From NCBI RefSeq assembly GCF_008386315.1, contig NZ_CP043808.1, positions 1,240,001 through 1,304,000 of the forward strand: DNA of 64,000 nt. Reading direction: 5' to 3'. Made by a program: the position numbers and the translations under genes. Positions 35,524 to 44,963 of this stretch are shown here, one piece after another. The stretch's first letter is position 1. Each line of letters begins with the position of its first letter. Source of the DNA: Serinicoccus marinus DSM 15273. GTDB lineage: Bacteria; Actinomycetota; Actinomycetes; Actinomycetales; Dermatophilaceae. The notes beneath the pieces are model-generated. The model ran no database searches. It had not been told where the DNA came from and worked only from the letters and a program-made list of their open reading frames with translations.

Positions 35524-38500
35524 TCAGCCGACCGACTCGAGCACGGTGCCGTTCCAGCGGTACTCGTACTGCGCGATGCCGCGCTGCCCGGGATCGCGCA
35601 GCGCCTCGTAGATCGCCAGCGACGGCACCGTCGCATGGTCGCCCCAGAGCCGCTCGCTGGTCACCACGAAATCCAGGTCGAGCTGGACCAGCAGCCCGAA
35701 GAGCAGCGGGTGGGTGCGCACGTCGATCTTGGGGAAGGCGTCGTCGAGCAGGACCAGGCGCGGTGCGTGCGGGGCCGCCCCGGCCAGGGTGGTGAAGTGG
35801 GCGGCCGCGGCGGCGAAGAGAGGCAGGTAGCACAGCACCTTCTGCTCGCCCTGGGAGAGCGGTGAGCGGCGGTGCAGCCGCTCCCACTGCCCTGCCCTCC
35901 GGCCGGGCATAGCGGATCGCGAAGACGAACCAGGTCCGGTAGTCCAGCGCCGCGGCGAGATGCTCGGCGTAGGACAGGTCGGGCCGCTGGGCACGGGAGG
36001 CCTCGATCAGCCGGTGCAGCGCGTCGCGCAGCGAGGCACGCTCCTCCGGGAGCATCGCGCCCAGGGGCTGGGTCAGCAGGTCGACCGCCGACCTGGCCTC
36101 GGGGGCGACGTCGTCGCGCAGCCGCCAGTCGAGCCGCACCCGGATGCCCTGCGAGGTCGAGACCTGGGCCAGCTGCGTGTTCATGGCGTCCACCAGCTCG
36201 GTCGCCTCGCTGCGGCACCGGCGCAGCGCCTCACCGAGCTCCCCGAGCACGTGCCGCTCGAACTGCTCCTTCTCCCGCTGGGTGAGCAGCGCACGGTCCC
36301 GCTCGACGGCGGCGGTGACCCGCTGCGCCAGCGTGGTGATGACCGCCTCTCCCGCTTCGTCCCGGCCGGAGACGGTATGCAGCTCTCCGTGGGTGAACAG
36401 GGCCGGCTGGTGCTCGGCCGCGGGGCCGCTCGTGGCGGCGGCGTGCCGCTCGTAGAGGCGGTTGGTCAGGGGCGCCAGCTCGCGGGAGCTCAGCGCGGCG
36501 AGCGAGCGGACCGCCGCCAACGCGGGTCGGCCGACGGGCTGGGTGTCCGGTAGGTCCGCGAGGCCGAGCACCAGGTCACCGGTCGCAGCGTCCACGCGCG
36601 CTGCCTCCGGGAGACCGGGCACCTCTAGCGCGGTGATCATGCGGTCGATCGCCGCGGTCCGGGTCTGGCGGTGCGTCTGCACCCGCTCCTGCGCGGTGGT
36701 GGCCGCGGTGCGGGCCTCCCCGACGTCGACGAGCAGACCGTCGAGCGTCGCGCGGGTCGACCGGACCGCGCTCTGGTGGCCCTCGAGCGAGGCTCGGGTG
36801 CGCCCGATGCGTTCCCGCAGCTCGGTGATGGTGTCGCCGATGCTGGCGTGCAGCTCATCCCTCGCGGTGGCAGACACGGTCGCGTCGTTCCTGATCTGCT
36901 GAGCGGTCCTCTCGTCCTCGGCCACGGTCTGGGCCGCTGCGGCCCGGGCCTCGACGGAGCGGGACCACACGGACAGCAGCCGGTGCACCTGGCGTTCGTC
37001 CCGCGCGAGTCCTGCCAGGTCGTGGCCGATCGTGCGCAGCGACTCCTCCAGCGCCGTCAGGGCGTGCTGCTCGGTGGGCAGCGTGAGCTCGGTCGCCAGC
37101 TGGCGCAGCTCCTGGCTGAGCCGCACCGTCTCGGCCCGCGCCGCCTGGGCGGCCTCCTGCGCGCGGGCGTTGAGACCGGCCTCCCGCTCTTCGGCCGCGA
37201 CGAGGAGCTCGACCCGCTGCCATGCGGTGCTGAGCGGCTGGACCGAGGGCGCGTCGGCGGCCCACGCCTCGAGCGCCTCCTGCTCTGTGTGGGCCGCGTC
37301 CCGTGCTGTGAGCGCCTCGGTCAGGAGCTGTCGCTGTCGGGTCAGGCTGTCGTCGAGGACCGCGATCCGCCTGGCTCGCTCGGCGCCCCGGGCGGTCGCC
37401 CCGATGAACTGGGCCCGGTCCTTGGCGGCGCGGCCGTGGGCCGGTCCGAGCTGCCACCGGCCGTCCGGGCATACCCACGACGGGCCGCTGTCCGGGCCGA
37501 GCCCGACCGCGGCGAGCACCGCCGCCACCTCGGCCTGCTCGAGGTCTGAGCCGTGCGGGAGGTCGATGGTGAGCGCGTCGGCCAGGGTGCGGTGGGGTGC
37601 TGCCGACCCGTCCCCGGCGGCTGGCGCTGTGCTTCTCGCGAGCACGATGTCACGGTCGTCGTGGTCCAGCAGGCGTCCCCCGGGCCGGACCCAGGCATCC
37701 AGCAGCCCTGAGGACTGCAGGGCTGCCTCGAGCCCGGACCTCTGGTCCTCGGCGAGCCCGTCGGTGAAGTCGACGACCTGCCACAGGCTGTGACCGTCGG
37801 TGCGTGCGGACCGGCCCAGGGCAGGCGCCGGAGGGGCAGGGTCGCGCTCCTGCTCCACCGCCACCCGCTCCTGCTCGAGCTGGGCGATCTCCTGCTGCGC
37901 CTGCCCGGCGGCAGCCCCGGCCCGGGCCGACTCCTCGGACAGCGTCCGGAGCCTCGGCCCGGTGCTGTCCGCACCGATCCGGACGAGCGTGCCGAGCTGC
38001 TCGGGCGTCAGGTCGCCCGGCAGGGTGACCTGCGGCGCGCCGGGACGATCAGCCCAGGTGGCCAGCGCATCGAGGAGGGCTGCCGCCTCCAGGTCTGCGT
38101 CGTGCTCCCCGCCGATCCGGTCCTGACGGGAGGTCTCCCACCGTTGCTCGGCACGCTCGGCGTCCCGCTCGGCCACCGTCTGCCGGACGGTGGCGGCGTC
38201 CACCGCGGCCAGGCGTTCGCGCACCATTCCCAGCTCGGCACGGCGGGTGGACACCCCGGCCGTCGCCTCCTGCAGCGAGGCGCGCAGGCGCTCCAGGGCA
38301 GCGAGCGTCTCGACCTCGCCCTGATCGGGAGCGGTGTCCAGCAGGGCGCGGGACACGGCGGTGGCGAGGTGTGCCCCCGGGGCAGACCGGCGCAGCGCGT
38401 CGGCGGTGCTCCCCACCTCGCGCCCCAGCTCCTCGATGGTCTCGGCGAGCTCGTCCCGGGCGCGGGCCAGCGCGGCCTCGGCCTCGGTCAGCCGCTGTCC

Positions 38501-39643
38501 GGACCGCTCGAGGCGGAGCGTGGCGCCGTCGGCCAGCGCGGCGTCGCGGCCGGCCTGCTGCGTCAGCTCGTCGAGGCGGCGCTGGTCCCGGAACTCCGGG
38601 CTGTCCATGAGGGTGGCCAACCGGGCCTGGTCCTGCTCTGCTCCGGCCCGGGCCTCCTCGAGAGCGGTCTGCGCCTCGTCCCGGCGCCTCTCGACCTCCG
38701 CCAGGGTGCTGCGCGCCTGCTCAGCCCCCCGGTGCAGGCGCCGGTCCTCCTGGACGGTCGTATCGACAGCGGTGGCCCGGTGGGCCAGCACCGCAGCGGC
38801 ATAGTCGTGGTATGCCTCCGCGAGCCCGGTCAGGGCGGTCGCGGCCGCGGCGCGCCGGTCGATCTGCTCCCCGAACGCCGTGAGCTCGTCGAAGGTGTCC
38901 GCGGCACCCCGGACCGCCTGCTCGTCCAGCTGGGGAAGGGACTGACCGAGCTGGCCGGTGAGTCGGGCCGGCTCGATGTCCTCCCCGACCTGCGGCTGGC
39001 GCAGCCAGTAGAGCAGCCGCAACACCTCGTCGTAGGCGCGCGGGTCCAGCCCGAACAGCTCCCGGCCGACGCACGCCTTGTAGTCCGCCGCCCGGTCGAA
39101 GACCTGCTCCGCGCCGAGGACCTCGCGCAGCCGCGGCGCGGACAGCGGGCCACCGGCGTCCTCCAGGGCGAGATCGACGCCCACCCGCCGGGAGGTGACG
39201 AAGTGCCACGCGGTCGCCTGCCGGGCGCTGGACGAGGCGCGGATGCCGACTCCGCAGGTGAAGAACTCCTCCGTGCCGTCTGCAGCGGTGCGCGCGAACT
39301 CGACCCACACATACCCGATCCGGTTGCCACCGTCGACCCCGTCGGTCATCAGCCACAGCAGGCTGGTGTGGTGCTTGGCCGACGCGGTCATGCGGGCCTT
39401 GTCGCCGTCCAGGGCGAAGGGCAGCAGCATCTCCAAGGTCTTGGACTTTCCGGCTCCGTTGGCCCCGCGCAGCAGCATCCTGCCTCCGGCGAAGGAGAAG
39501 ACCTGCTCGTCGTACTGCCAGACGTTGAGGATCCCGGCCCGGTGCAGCCGGAAGCGGGTCGCCCCCGCTCCTGCGCCCCGCGCCTGCCCGTTCAGCGTCG
39601 CGGTCCCCGACTCCTGGCCGACGTCGCTCGGCTCAGCCTCCAT
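35524..39643 (-). CDS. jetC: Wadjet SMC-like ATPase JetC (TIGR02680 type), one frameshift
   Basis: About 1370 residues, the expected length. Walker A is GANGAGKS at residues 60-67. Long Gln/Glu/Arg/Ala coiled coils run from about 290 to 1150 with a central hinge, and the ABC signature LSQGEQK plus Walker B PRLVLLDDAFPKID lie near the C-terminus, as in SMC/MukB proteins. The frame changes once near 35895, between RYARPEGR and QWERLHRRSP; all motifs are then in register. The motor extrudes DNA loops with JetA and JetB. ATG 39643 has GAGGAGG six bases upstream and overlaps jetB by 11 bases. Confidence 0.9.
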
Positions 39644-40877
39644 CCTCATCCTCCTCGAAAAGGGAACGCTCGCCCTTCGGGCCGCTTGCGGTGACGAGCT
39701 CGGCCCGGGGCGCATACCGGGCGGCGGCCGCATGCACGTGGACGACGCCCGGGCCCTCTCGGACCAGACCGAGGGAGACCAGGATCTGCATCGCCTCGGC
39801 GAACAGCAGGTCGGGGTCCTCACGGTGCGCCTTGCGCAGACCGCGGCGCCAGGATCGCAGCAAGCGGTCACTGGCCGCGCGGGCGGTGGAGGCCGCCACC
39901 GGCCGCCAGGTCCGGGAGCCGTCCTGCGACACCCCGGTCTGGAGGTCGCTCGGTTCTGCCCCTGTGCGGGCCGCCTCGGTCAGCTCGGCGAGCAGGAGCA
40001 GCGCGGCGTGCCGGGCCGACCCCGCACCGGGGAAGGTGACATCGCTCAGCTCCTCGTCCGGGTCCAGGGCCAACGCTCCTTCCGCGCGGATCTCCAGGTC
40101 CAGACCCAGCCAGCGGCTGAACCACTCCCGCTCCCGCTCCCGGTTGCGGCGCCACCAGCCCGACTGATCCTCGGTGAGGTCCTCGGTGGACACGACCGGG
40201 CTCTCGGTCAGCGCTCGCCGGACGGCGATGCGGGCGCCACCGGCAGCCGAGGGCACCTCCTGCACGGCGAGCACGTCCTCCGGGGTCTGGCACGAGGCCA
40301 GCGGGGCGGCGACGAGAACGGCGAGCCGGTCGCGGTGCACATCGAGCAGGGACTCGGTGTGGCGCTCGACCCAGTGCTCCAGATCGCCGTCGCGCTCGGT
40401 GAGGATCCCCAGGTCGACCAGCGCGGTGAGGGCCGAGTGCAGCGCCCTCCGGTCGTGGATGCTGTCGAGGTCGACATCGACGCCGGCATCGGTGGCTGCC
40501 GACCTCACACCGGCGACCACCTCGTCCACCATCACCTGGCGGCGGGTGCGGGTCAGCGCGGCGAGCGTGAGCGCGAGGAAGGCGTAGCGGCGCGGGGTGA
40601 AGGGCGAGCCGTTGCGCCGCAGCAGCGGCCGGGTGCCGTCCGGCCCCAACCCGACCTTCATCAGCCGGGCCAGACCGGGCTCGACGACCAGGCGGTAGCC
40701 GAGACCTTCGGCGAACATGGCGATGAGCTCGCGCTGATGGCGCCGGACCAGGGCGAGGTCGTCGGCGCCCCGGTCGAGGTGCAGCAGCGGGGTGCGGAGC
40801 AGGGCGCGCGCCGCCCGCCGGCGCTCGGCGTCGGCATACGGGTCGACCGTGGAGACCTCGGGGGAGGGCGATGTCAC
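39633..40877 (-). CDS. jetB: Wadjet protein JetB (DUF2398, MukE-like)
   Basis: Predicted 414 residues. RRAARALLRTPLLHLDRG, LPYRLVVE-like GYRLVVEPGLARLMK and the winged-helix segments are typical of DUF2398, the kite-type winged-helix subunit. It should bridge the JetC heads and JetA. Its GTG overlaps the JetA stop (GTGA). Confidence 0.85.
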   Translation of the reverse strand: MTSPSPEVSTVDPYADAERRRAARALLRTPLLHLDRGADDLALVRRHQRELIAMFAEGLGYRLVVEPGLARLMKVGLGPDGTRPLLRRNGSPFTPRRYAFLALTLAALTRTRRQVMVDEVVAGVRSAATDAGVDVDLDSIHDRRALHSALTALVDLGILTERDGDLEHWVERHTESLLDVHRDRLAVLVAAPLASCQTPEDVLAVQEVPSAAGGARIAVRRALTESPVVSTEDLTEDQSGWWRRNREREREWFSRWLGLDLEIRAEGALALDPDEELSDVTFPGAGSARHAALLLLAELTEAARTGAEPSDLQTGVSQDGSRTWRPVAASTARAASDRLLRSWRRGLRKAHREDPDLLFAEAMQILVSLGLVREGPGVVHVHAAAARYAPRAELVTASGPKGERSLFEEDEDGG

Positions 40878-42511
40878 CGGTCCTCGCCCCCGGCGCTGCG
40901 CATCGCGAGGGGGTCCGGGCTGCGCTCGTCCGCCTGGTCGAGGACTGATGCCCGGGGCGGGGTGTGCGGGTCGCGGGGGTCCCGGACCTCGCCCGTTGCG
41001 ACAAGCTTGCAGCGCAGGTCGTGCAGCACCAGCACTCCGGACGGGCTGGTCAGGCGGAGCTGACTGCCGGGCTCGCGGTCCACGAGCAGCGCGACGGCGA
41101 CGCCTGAGGTGGTGAGCTCGGCCCGGGCCTGGTCAGCAGCGCCGAGAGGGCGGCCGACCCGCGCGAGGGCAGCGGCATACAGATCCAGCAGGGCGCCACG
41201 CGCCTCGTCGCTGATCCGCAGGTCGGTGACCGGGCCGGCGTGCGCGGCGAGCTCGGTGGCGGCGCGGCGGAGCCGCTGCTCGGCCTCCCGGCGCTCCCGG
41301 AGGCGGGCCTGCTTGGCCGTGGAGTAGTCGACCCGCTGGCTGGCGCGGCCGCCGGCCTGACGCTCACCCCGCACGCGCAGGCCGATCGGGACCTCGGCCG
41401 CGGGGGCGTCCCACCAGCTCTTGGTCGACGGGACCGGGTCGCCGTCGGTCTCGGCGGCGAAGGAGACGTGCCGGGCGGGGAAGAGGCCGAAGGCGTTCGC
41501 CCACAGCGCGTGGGAGACCTCGTCGTCCGCGTCGTCGAACCACGACGCGAGGCGTACGAGATCGCCGTACCGGCTCTGGTGCCGGTCTGCGCCGGCGGCG
41601 AGGCGGCGCAGGTTGGTCAGGAGCGCACGCAGCGCGTCGGTGGCCAGCCTCCGGACGTTGTCGGCGTCCGCGCGCCGGTCGGCGCTGCCGATGAACCAGG
41701 TGTGCAGGCTCGACCAGTCCTCGGCTGACAGGCCTGTCGACCGCCGGGCGGAGGAGCCGTCGAGGCCCTTCAACCCGCCGGACTCAGCCGCGCGCTCGCA
41801 GAGGGCGGGGATCGTCGGCTCAAGGCGCAGCAGCTGGTCACCGACCTGCGGCATGTGCTGGGAGATCTCATCGACGAAGCGTTGGAGGTAGTCGATGAGC
41901 GCGCTCTTGAAGGAGACGAACTCGTCCCGGCCCAGGTCGAAGCGGGTGAGCACCTGCGCGAGATAGGCATAGAACTGGCGGGTCGAGGTCACCAGCACCT
42001 CGAACTGCGCGAAGACGGTCGCGATGCGGGTGGCGAGCTGCGCCGGGTCGGCGCCGTCCAGGTCCCGCTCGCACACGGCCACGAGCCCGGTCAGGCCGCT
42101 GAGGATGCCGGGGAGCATCTCGCTGGACACCTCCCGGGCACCCTCGGACCGCGTCAGCAGCTCCTCGACCTGGCGTTGCACGAGCTCGCCGCGGGCGGTG
42201 AGCTGGTAGCGGGCCCGGTTGGAGAGGTATTCGCGCACGCTGCGCGCCTCGGTCTCCCGAGGGCTGCGCGCCAGGTTGCCGTGCTCGACGAGATAGGAGA
42301 GGCGTTGGTCGACCGTGTCCCGGTCCAGGTCGATGCCGTGCTCGTGCAGCCGCTCGGTGACCTCGTCGGCGGACTGGTCGGAGAGGAAGCCGCTGATGCC
42401 GTCGGTGAACAAGCGCATGATGGCCAGGTAACTGCCCGCTTCGTCGTTCACGGCATACCGCAGCGCCCCGAGGGTGAGCCGCTCCTGCGGGCTCAGGGTG
42501 CCGTCCGACAT
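40874..42511 (-). CDS. jetA: Wadjet protein JetA (DUF2397, MukF/kleisin-like)
   Basis: Predicted 545 residues. The N-terminus LRYAVNDEAGSYLAIMRLF, the winged helix with SYLVEHGNLARSPR, and the long helical middle with VTSTRQFYAYLAQVL fit DUF2397, the kleisin subunit that closes the SMC ring. First gene of the operon. A -10-like TAGGCT lies at 42519-42524, so the mRNA may begin almost at the ATG (leaderless), and no good ribosome site is seen. Confidence 0.87.
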   Translation of the reverse strand: MSDGTLSPQERLTLGALRYAVNDEAGSYLAIMRLFTDGISGFLSDQSADEVTERLHEHGIDLDRDTVDQRLSYLVEHGNLARSPRETEARSVREYLSNRARYQLTARGELVQRQVEELLTRSEGAREVSSEMLPGILSGLTGLVAVCERDLDGADPAQLATRIATVFAQFEVLVTSTRQFYAYLAQVLTRFDLGRDEFVSFKSALIDYLQRFVDEISQHMPQVGDQLLRLEPTIPALCERAAESGGLKGLDGSSARRSTGLSAEDWSSLHTWFIGSADRRADADNVRRLATDALRALLTNLRRLAAGADRHQSRYGDLVRLASWFDDADDEVSHALWANAFGLFPARHVSFAAETDGDPVPSTKSWWDAPAAEVPIGLRVRGERQAGGRASQRVDYSTAKQARLRERREAEQRLRRAATELAAHAGPVTDLRISDEARGALLDLYAAALARVGRPLGAADQARAELTTSGVAVALLVDREPGSQLRLTSPSGVLVLHDLRCKLVATGEVRDPRDPHTPPRASVLDQADERSPDPLAMRSAGGEDR

Positions 42512-42518
42512 GGCCCAC

Positions 42519-42524
42519 AGCCTA
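42519..42524 (-). promoter_or_regulatory. Possible -10 element of the jet operon
   Basis: TAGGCT on the minus strand ends eight bases before the jetA ATG. Together with the missing ribosome site it suggests a leaderless transcript. No convincing -35 was found. Confidence 0.35.
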
Positions 42525-42626
42525 TGAGGGAGCGAGTGGTGCGACGCCGCCGGCGCCGACCGCTCGCCGAAGGGGCCCCGCACCAGGTCGGCAGCGGGAG
42601 TTCCGGGCACCTGCGACAGCGCTCGG

Positions 42627-43466
42627 TCAGCTCCGGGCGCGCATCGCCGCGTGCAGCACGACCGAGCCGGCGACCGCGGCGTTGAGCGAGCTCGCCGAGC
42701 CCACCATCGGGATGCCGACCATCCCGTCGCACGCCTCGCGCCAGCCCTGCGCGAGGCCCCGGGTCTCGTTGCCGATGACCAGCACGACCGGTTGGTCCCA
42801 CGGCACGGCGGCGAGGTCGGTCCGCCCGTCCTCGTCGGTGCCCCAGACCTGCAGCGGCACCCCGCGCTGGCGCTGGTCCGCGACCCAGTCGAGCACCGGC
42901 CCCGGGCCTGAGGCCCGGACCGTCGGCACGGTGAAGCACGAGCCGGTCGAGGCACGCACGGCCTTGGGGTCGTAGGGGTCGGCGGCGTGCCCGGTGACGA
43001 CCAGCCCGGTGCCGCCGAAGGCGTCGATCGAGCGCTGCAGGGTGCCGATGTTGCCGGGCTGCCCGGGCCGGTCGAAGACCGTGACCAGCGGTTCCCGCCC
43101 GGTGTCGGCACCGTCGCCGAGCACCCGGTCGAGGTCGTCCGGCGGTATGCCCACCACGGCGACGAGCTCCGGTGCCCCGTCGTCGCGCTGGGCGAGCTCG
43201 ACGAGCAGCTCCGGCGCCAGCTCGTGCCGCTCGCCGCCGGACTCGGCCCACACTTGCTCGGCCCAGGACGACGGGCGGCCCCCGACGGGACGCAGCAGCG
43301 CCCGCACCGACCAGCCGTGGGCGACCGCCTGGCTGATGGGGCGCACGCCGTGCACGAGGAACTCTCCGCTGCGGTGCCGCTTGGTCCGGTTCGTCAGCAG
43401 CGCCGACCACTGCTGGAAGGCCGCGTTGCGCGTCGTGACCCGCCGCGCCCTCCGGGGCTCAGGCAT
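42627..43466 (-). CDS. SpoU/TrmH-family RNA 2'-O-methyltransferase
   Basis: Predicted 279 residues. A substrate-binding N-terminus (RSGEFLVHGVRPISQAV) precedes a SPOUT knot domain with motif 1 RPGQPGNIGTLQRSIDAFG, motif 2 VLVIGNETRGLAQGW and motif 3 GIPMVGSASSLNAAVAGSVV. The family methylates rRNA or tRNA ribose with S-adenosylmethionine. Its start overlaps the end of the upstream gene by eight bases, so it belongs to the same transcription unit as the WXG-like set. Confidence 0.88.
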   Translation of the reverse strand: MPEPRRARRVTTRNAAFQQWSALLTNRTKRHRSGEFLVHGVRPISQAVAHGWSVRALLRPVGGRPSSWAEQVWAESGGERHELAPELLVELAQRDDGAPELVAVVGIPPDDLDRVLGDGADTGREPLVTVFDRPGQPGNIGTLQRSIDAFGGTGLVVTGHAADPYDPKAVRASTGSCFTVPTVRASGPGPVLDWVADQRQRGVPLQVWGTDEDGRTDLAAVPWDQPVVLVIGNETRGLAQGWREACDGMVGIPMVGSASSLNAAVAGSVVLHAAMRARS

Positions 43467-44139
43467 CGGGTGACGAAGCAGCGTGCATGCCCGCCGTGCC
43501 GGCCGCCGGCACCAGCGCCGGGAGCAGACCGGTCAGCCCACGCCATACCTGCGTCGGCGTCGTGGGGACCAGGCTCAGGGCCTCCCGGCTCGCCTCGACC
43601 ACCCAGACCCCGCTGGTCCGACCGTCGAGCGCCGCCAGCATGGTCGGGGCCTGCGTGGACCCGACGGCAGCGGCCACCAGCCGCCACGCCCGGTCCGCCC
43701 CGAGCTCGGTGGCCGCACGCTCCGCATCCGGCGCCTGGGGGTCGAACCACGCCTCCAGCGCCTCGGCGGTCACCCCGCGCGGCTCTCGGTCCGCGGCGGC
43801 GTGCGCCCGGGGCGCGAGGCCGACGACCCTGGCGAGGGCGGCACCGAGGTGGTCCGGGGGCAGCGCGACGACCCGCCGGCGGTCGGTGCCGTCGAGGTCG
43901 ACGAGCACGGCCACGGCCTCCGGCCCGACCCACGCCTCGTGGGTGTAGACGCCGCCCGGGGTCGCGGTCTGGAGCTGCACGACGACCAGCGGGTCCCGCG
44001 CCGCGGCCACGGCATGCTCGGCGCCTGGCACCTGCTGGATGAGCTCACGCTCCTGCTCCGGGATCTCCTGGCCGTCGGCCCAGCCCGCCCACGCGGCGAC
44101 ATCCACGACCAGCGCACCGTCACGCACCTCGACGCTCAC
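43459..44139 (-). CDS. EspG-like secretion-associated protein (weak match)
   Basis: Predicted 226 residues, soluble and rich in Ala, Val and Asp. The run of short beta strands and the position beside a WXG-like protein recall the EspG chaperones of ESX systems, but no diagnostic motif was seen. Its ATG overlaps the previous stop (ATGA). Confidence 0.4.
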   Translation of the reverse strand: MSVEVRDGALVVDVAAWAGWADGQEIPEQERELIQQVPGAEHAVAAARDPLVVVQLQTATPGGVYTHEAWVGPEAVAVLVDLDGTDRRRVVALPPDHLGAALARVVGLAPRAHAAADREPRGVTAEALEAWFDPQAPDAERAATELGADRAWRLVAAAVGSTQAPTMLAALDGRTSGVWVVEASREALSLVPTTPTQVWRGLTGLLPALVPAAGTAGMHAASSPDA

Positions 44140-44594
44140 CGGGCCACCTCCTCGGGCAGGTGCAGGCTCGCGCAGCAGGCGGCCATGTCGTCGGCGACGA
44201 GGGGGTAGCGCAGGCTGTCCACGGTGGCGGTGAGGGTATACCCGGTCCCCTCCGCCTCGGCGAAGCGCTGCTCCATCACCAGGGCGCGGCCACGCTCGTC
44301 CAGGTGGTGCGCCAGCCGGGTGCCTCCCGGACGCCCGTCGACCTCCACCGTGTGCAGGTCGAGCACCAGGTAGTCACGCAGCTCCTGGGGGAGCAGTCCC
44401 TCGGTGCCGTTCTGCCACTCCCGGAAGGACCGGCCGCCGGTGTCGAGCACGGTGAGCACGAGGCTGGCACGCACGTCGTCCTCTCCGCGCGCAGGCTCGA
44501 CCACGGTGAGCACCGCGTCGTGCCCGGTCTCCTCGACCTGCCAACCGTCGGGTGCCTCGAAGCTGGTGCCCGAGGGCTCGTGCGTCACCTTCAC
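44136..44594 (-). CDS. LpqN/DcrB-like domain protein
   Basis: Predicted 152 residues. SFEAPDGWQVEE at the N-terminus, VLTVLDTGGRSFREWQ and the final DDMAACCASLHLPEE have the layout of the LpqN/DUF1795 fold, in which a small sandwich often works at the envelope. There is no signal peptide. The GTG start overlaps the upstream stop (GTGA). Function unknown. Confidence 0.5.
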   Translation of the reverse strand: MKVTHEPSGTSFEAPDGWQVEETGHDAVLTVVEPARGEDDVRASLVLTVLDTGGRSFREWQNGTEGLLPQELRDYLVLDLHTVEVDGRPGGTRLAHHLDERGRALVMEQRFAEAEGTGYTLTATVDSLRYPLVADDMAACCASLHLPEEVAR

Positions 44595-44959
44595 CGTCGC
44601 CACCTTGTCTTGTCGAAGCGTGCGCCGATCGTCTCGCGAGCCCATCCGGGCACCGACCAGCGGGGGTAGGGCAGGGCGAGCGCGCCCCAGCCGAAGACCA
44701 GCCACAGGCCCAGGGGCGCCAGCACGAGGGCCGCCAGGCCGAGCAGCGGCGACCCCTCCAGCCACGGTGCCAGCCCCACGAGCAGGCTCAGTATGCCGAT
44801 CCCGGGCAGCACGAACATCGCGCCGCGGACGCCGCTCTCCCGGGGCGCGCGCAGCCACGCCCGCGCCTGCGGCCCGCGCCCGAGCCGCTCCCAGATGGCG
44901 AGCGCGAGCAGCAGGACCCCGAGCACCAGGGCGGAGATCGTGAGCGCCGAGGCGTTCAT
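44591..44959 (-). CDS. Small membrane protein
   Basis: Predicted 122 residues, three hydrophobic segments (LTISALVLGVLLLALAIWE, VLPGIGILSLLVGLAPWL, LLGLAALVLAPLGLWLVFG) and a basic C-terminus. No family recognised. It starts four bases after the stop of the large glycine-zipper protein and probably helps anchor that system at the membrane (inference). Confidence 0.6.
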   Translation of the reverse strand: MNASALTISALVLGVLLLALAIWERLGRGPQARAWLRAPRESGVRGAMFVLPGIGILSLLVGLAPWLEGSPLLGLAALVLAPLGLWLVFGWGALALPYPRWSVPGWARETIGARFDKTRWRR

Positions 44960-44963
44960 CGGC

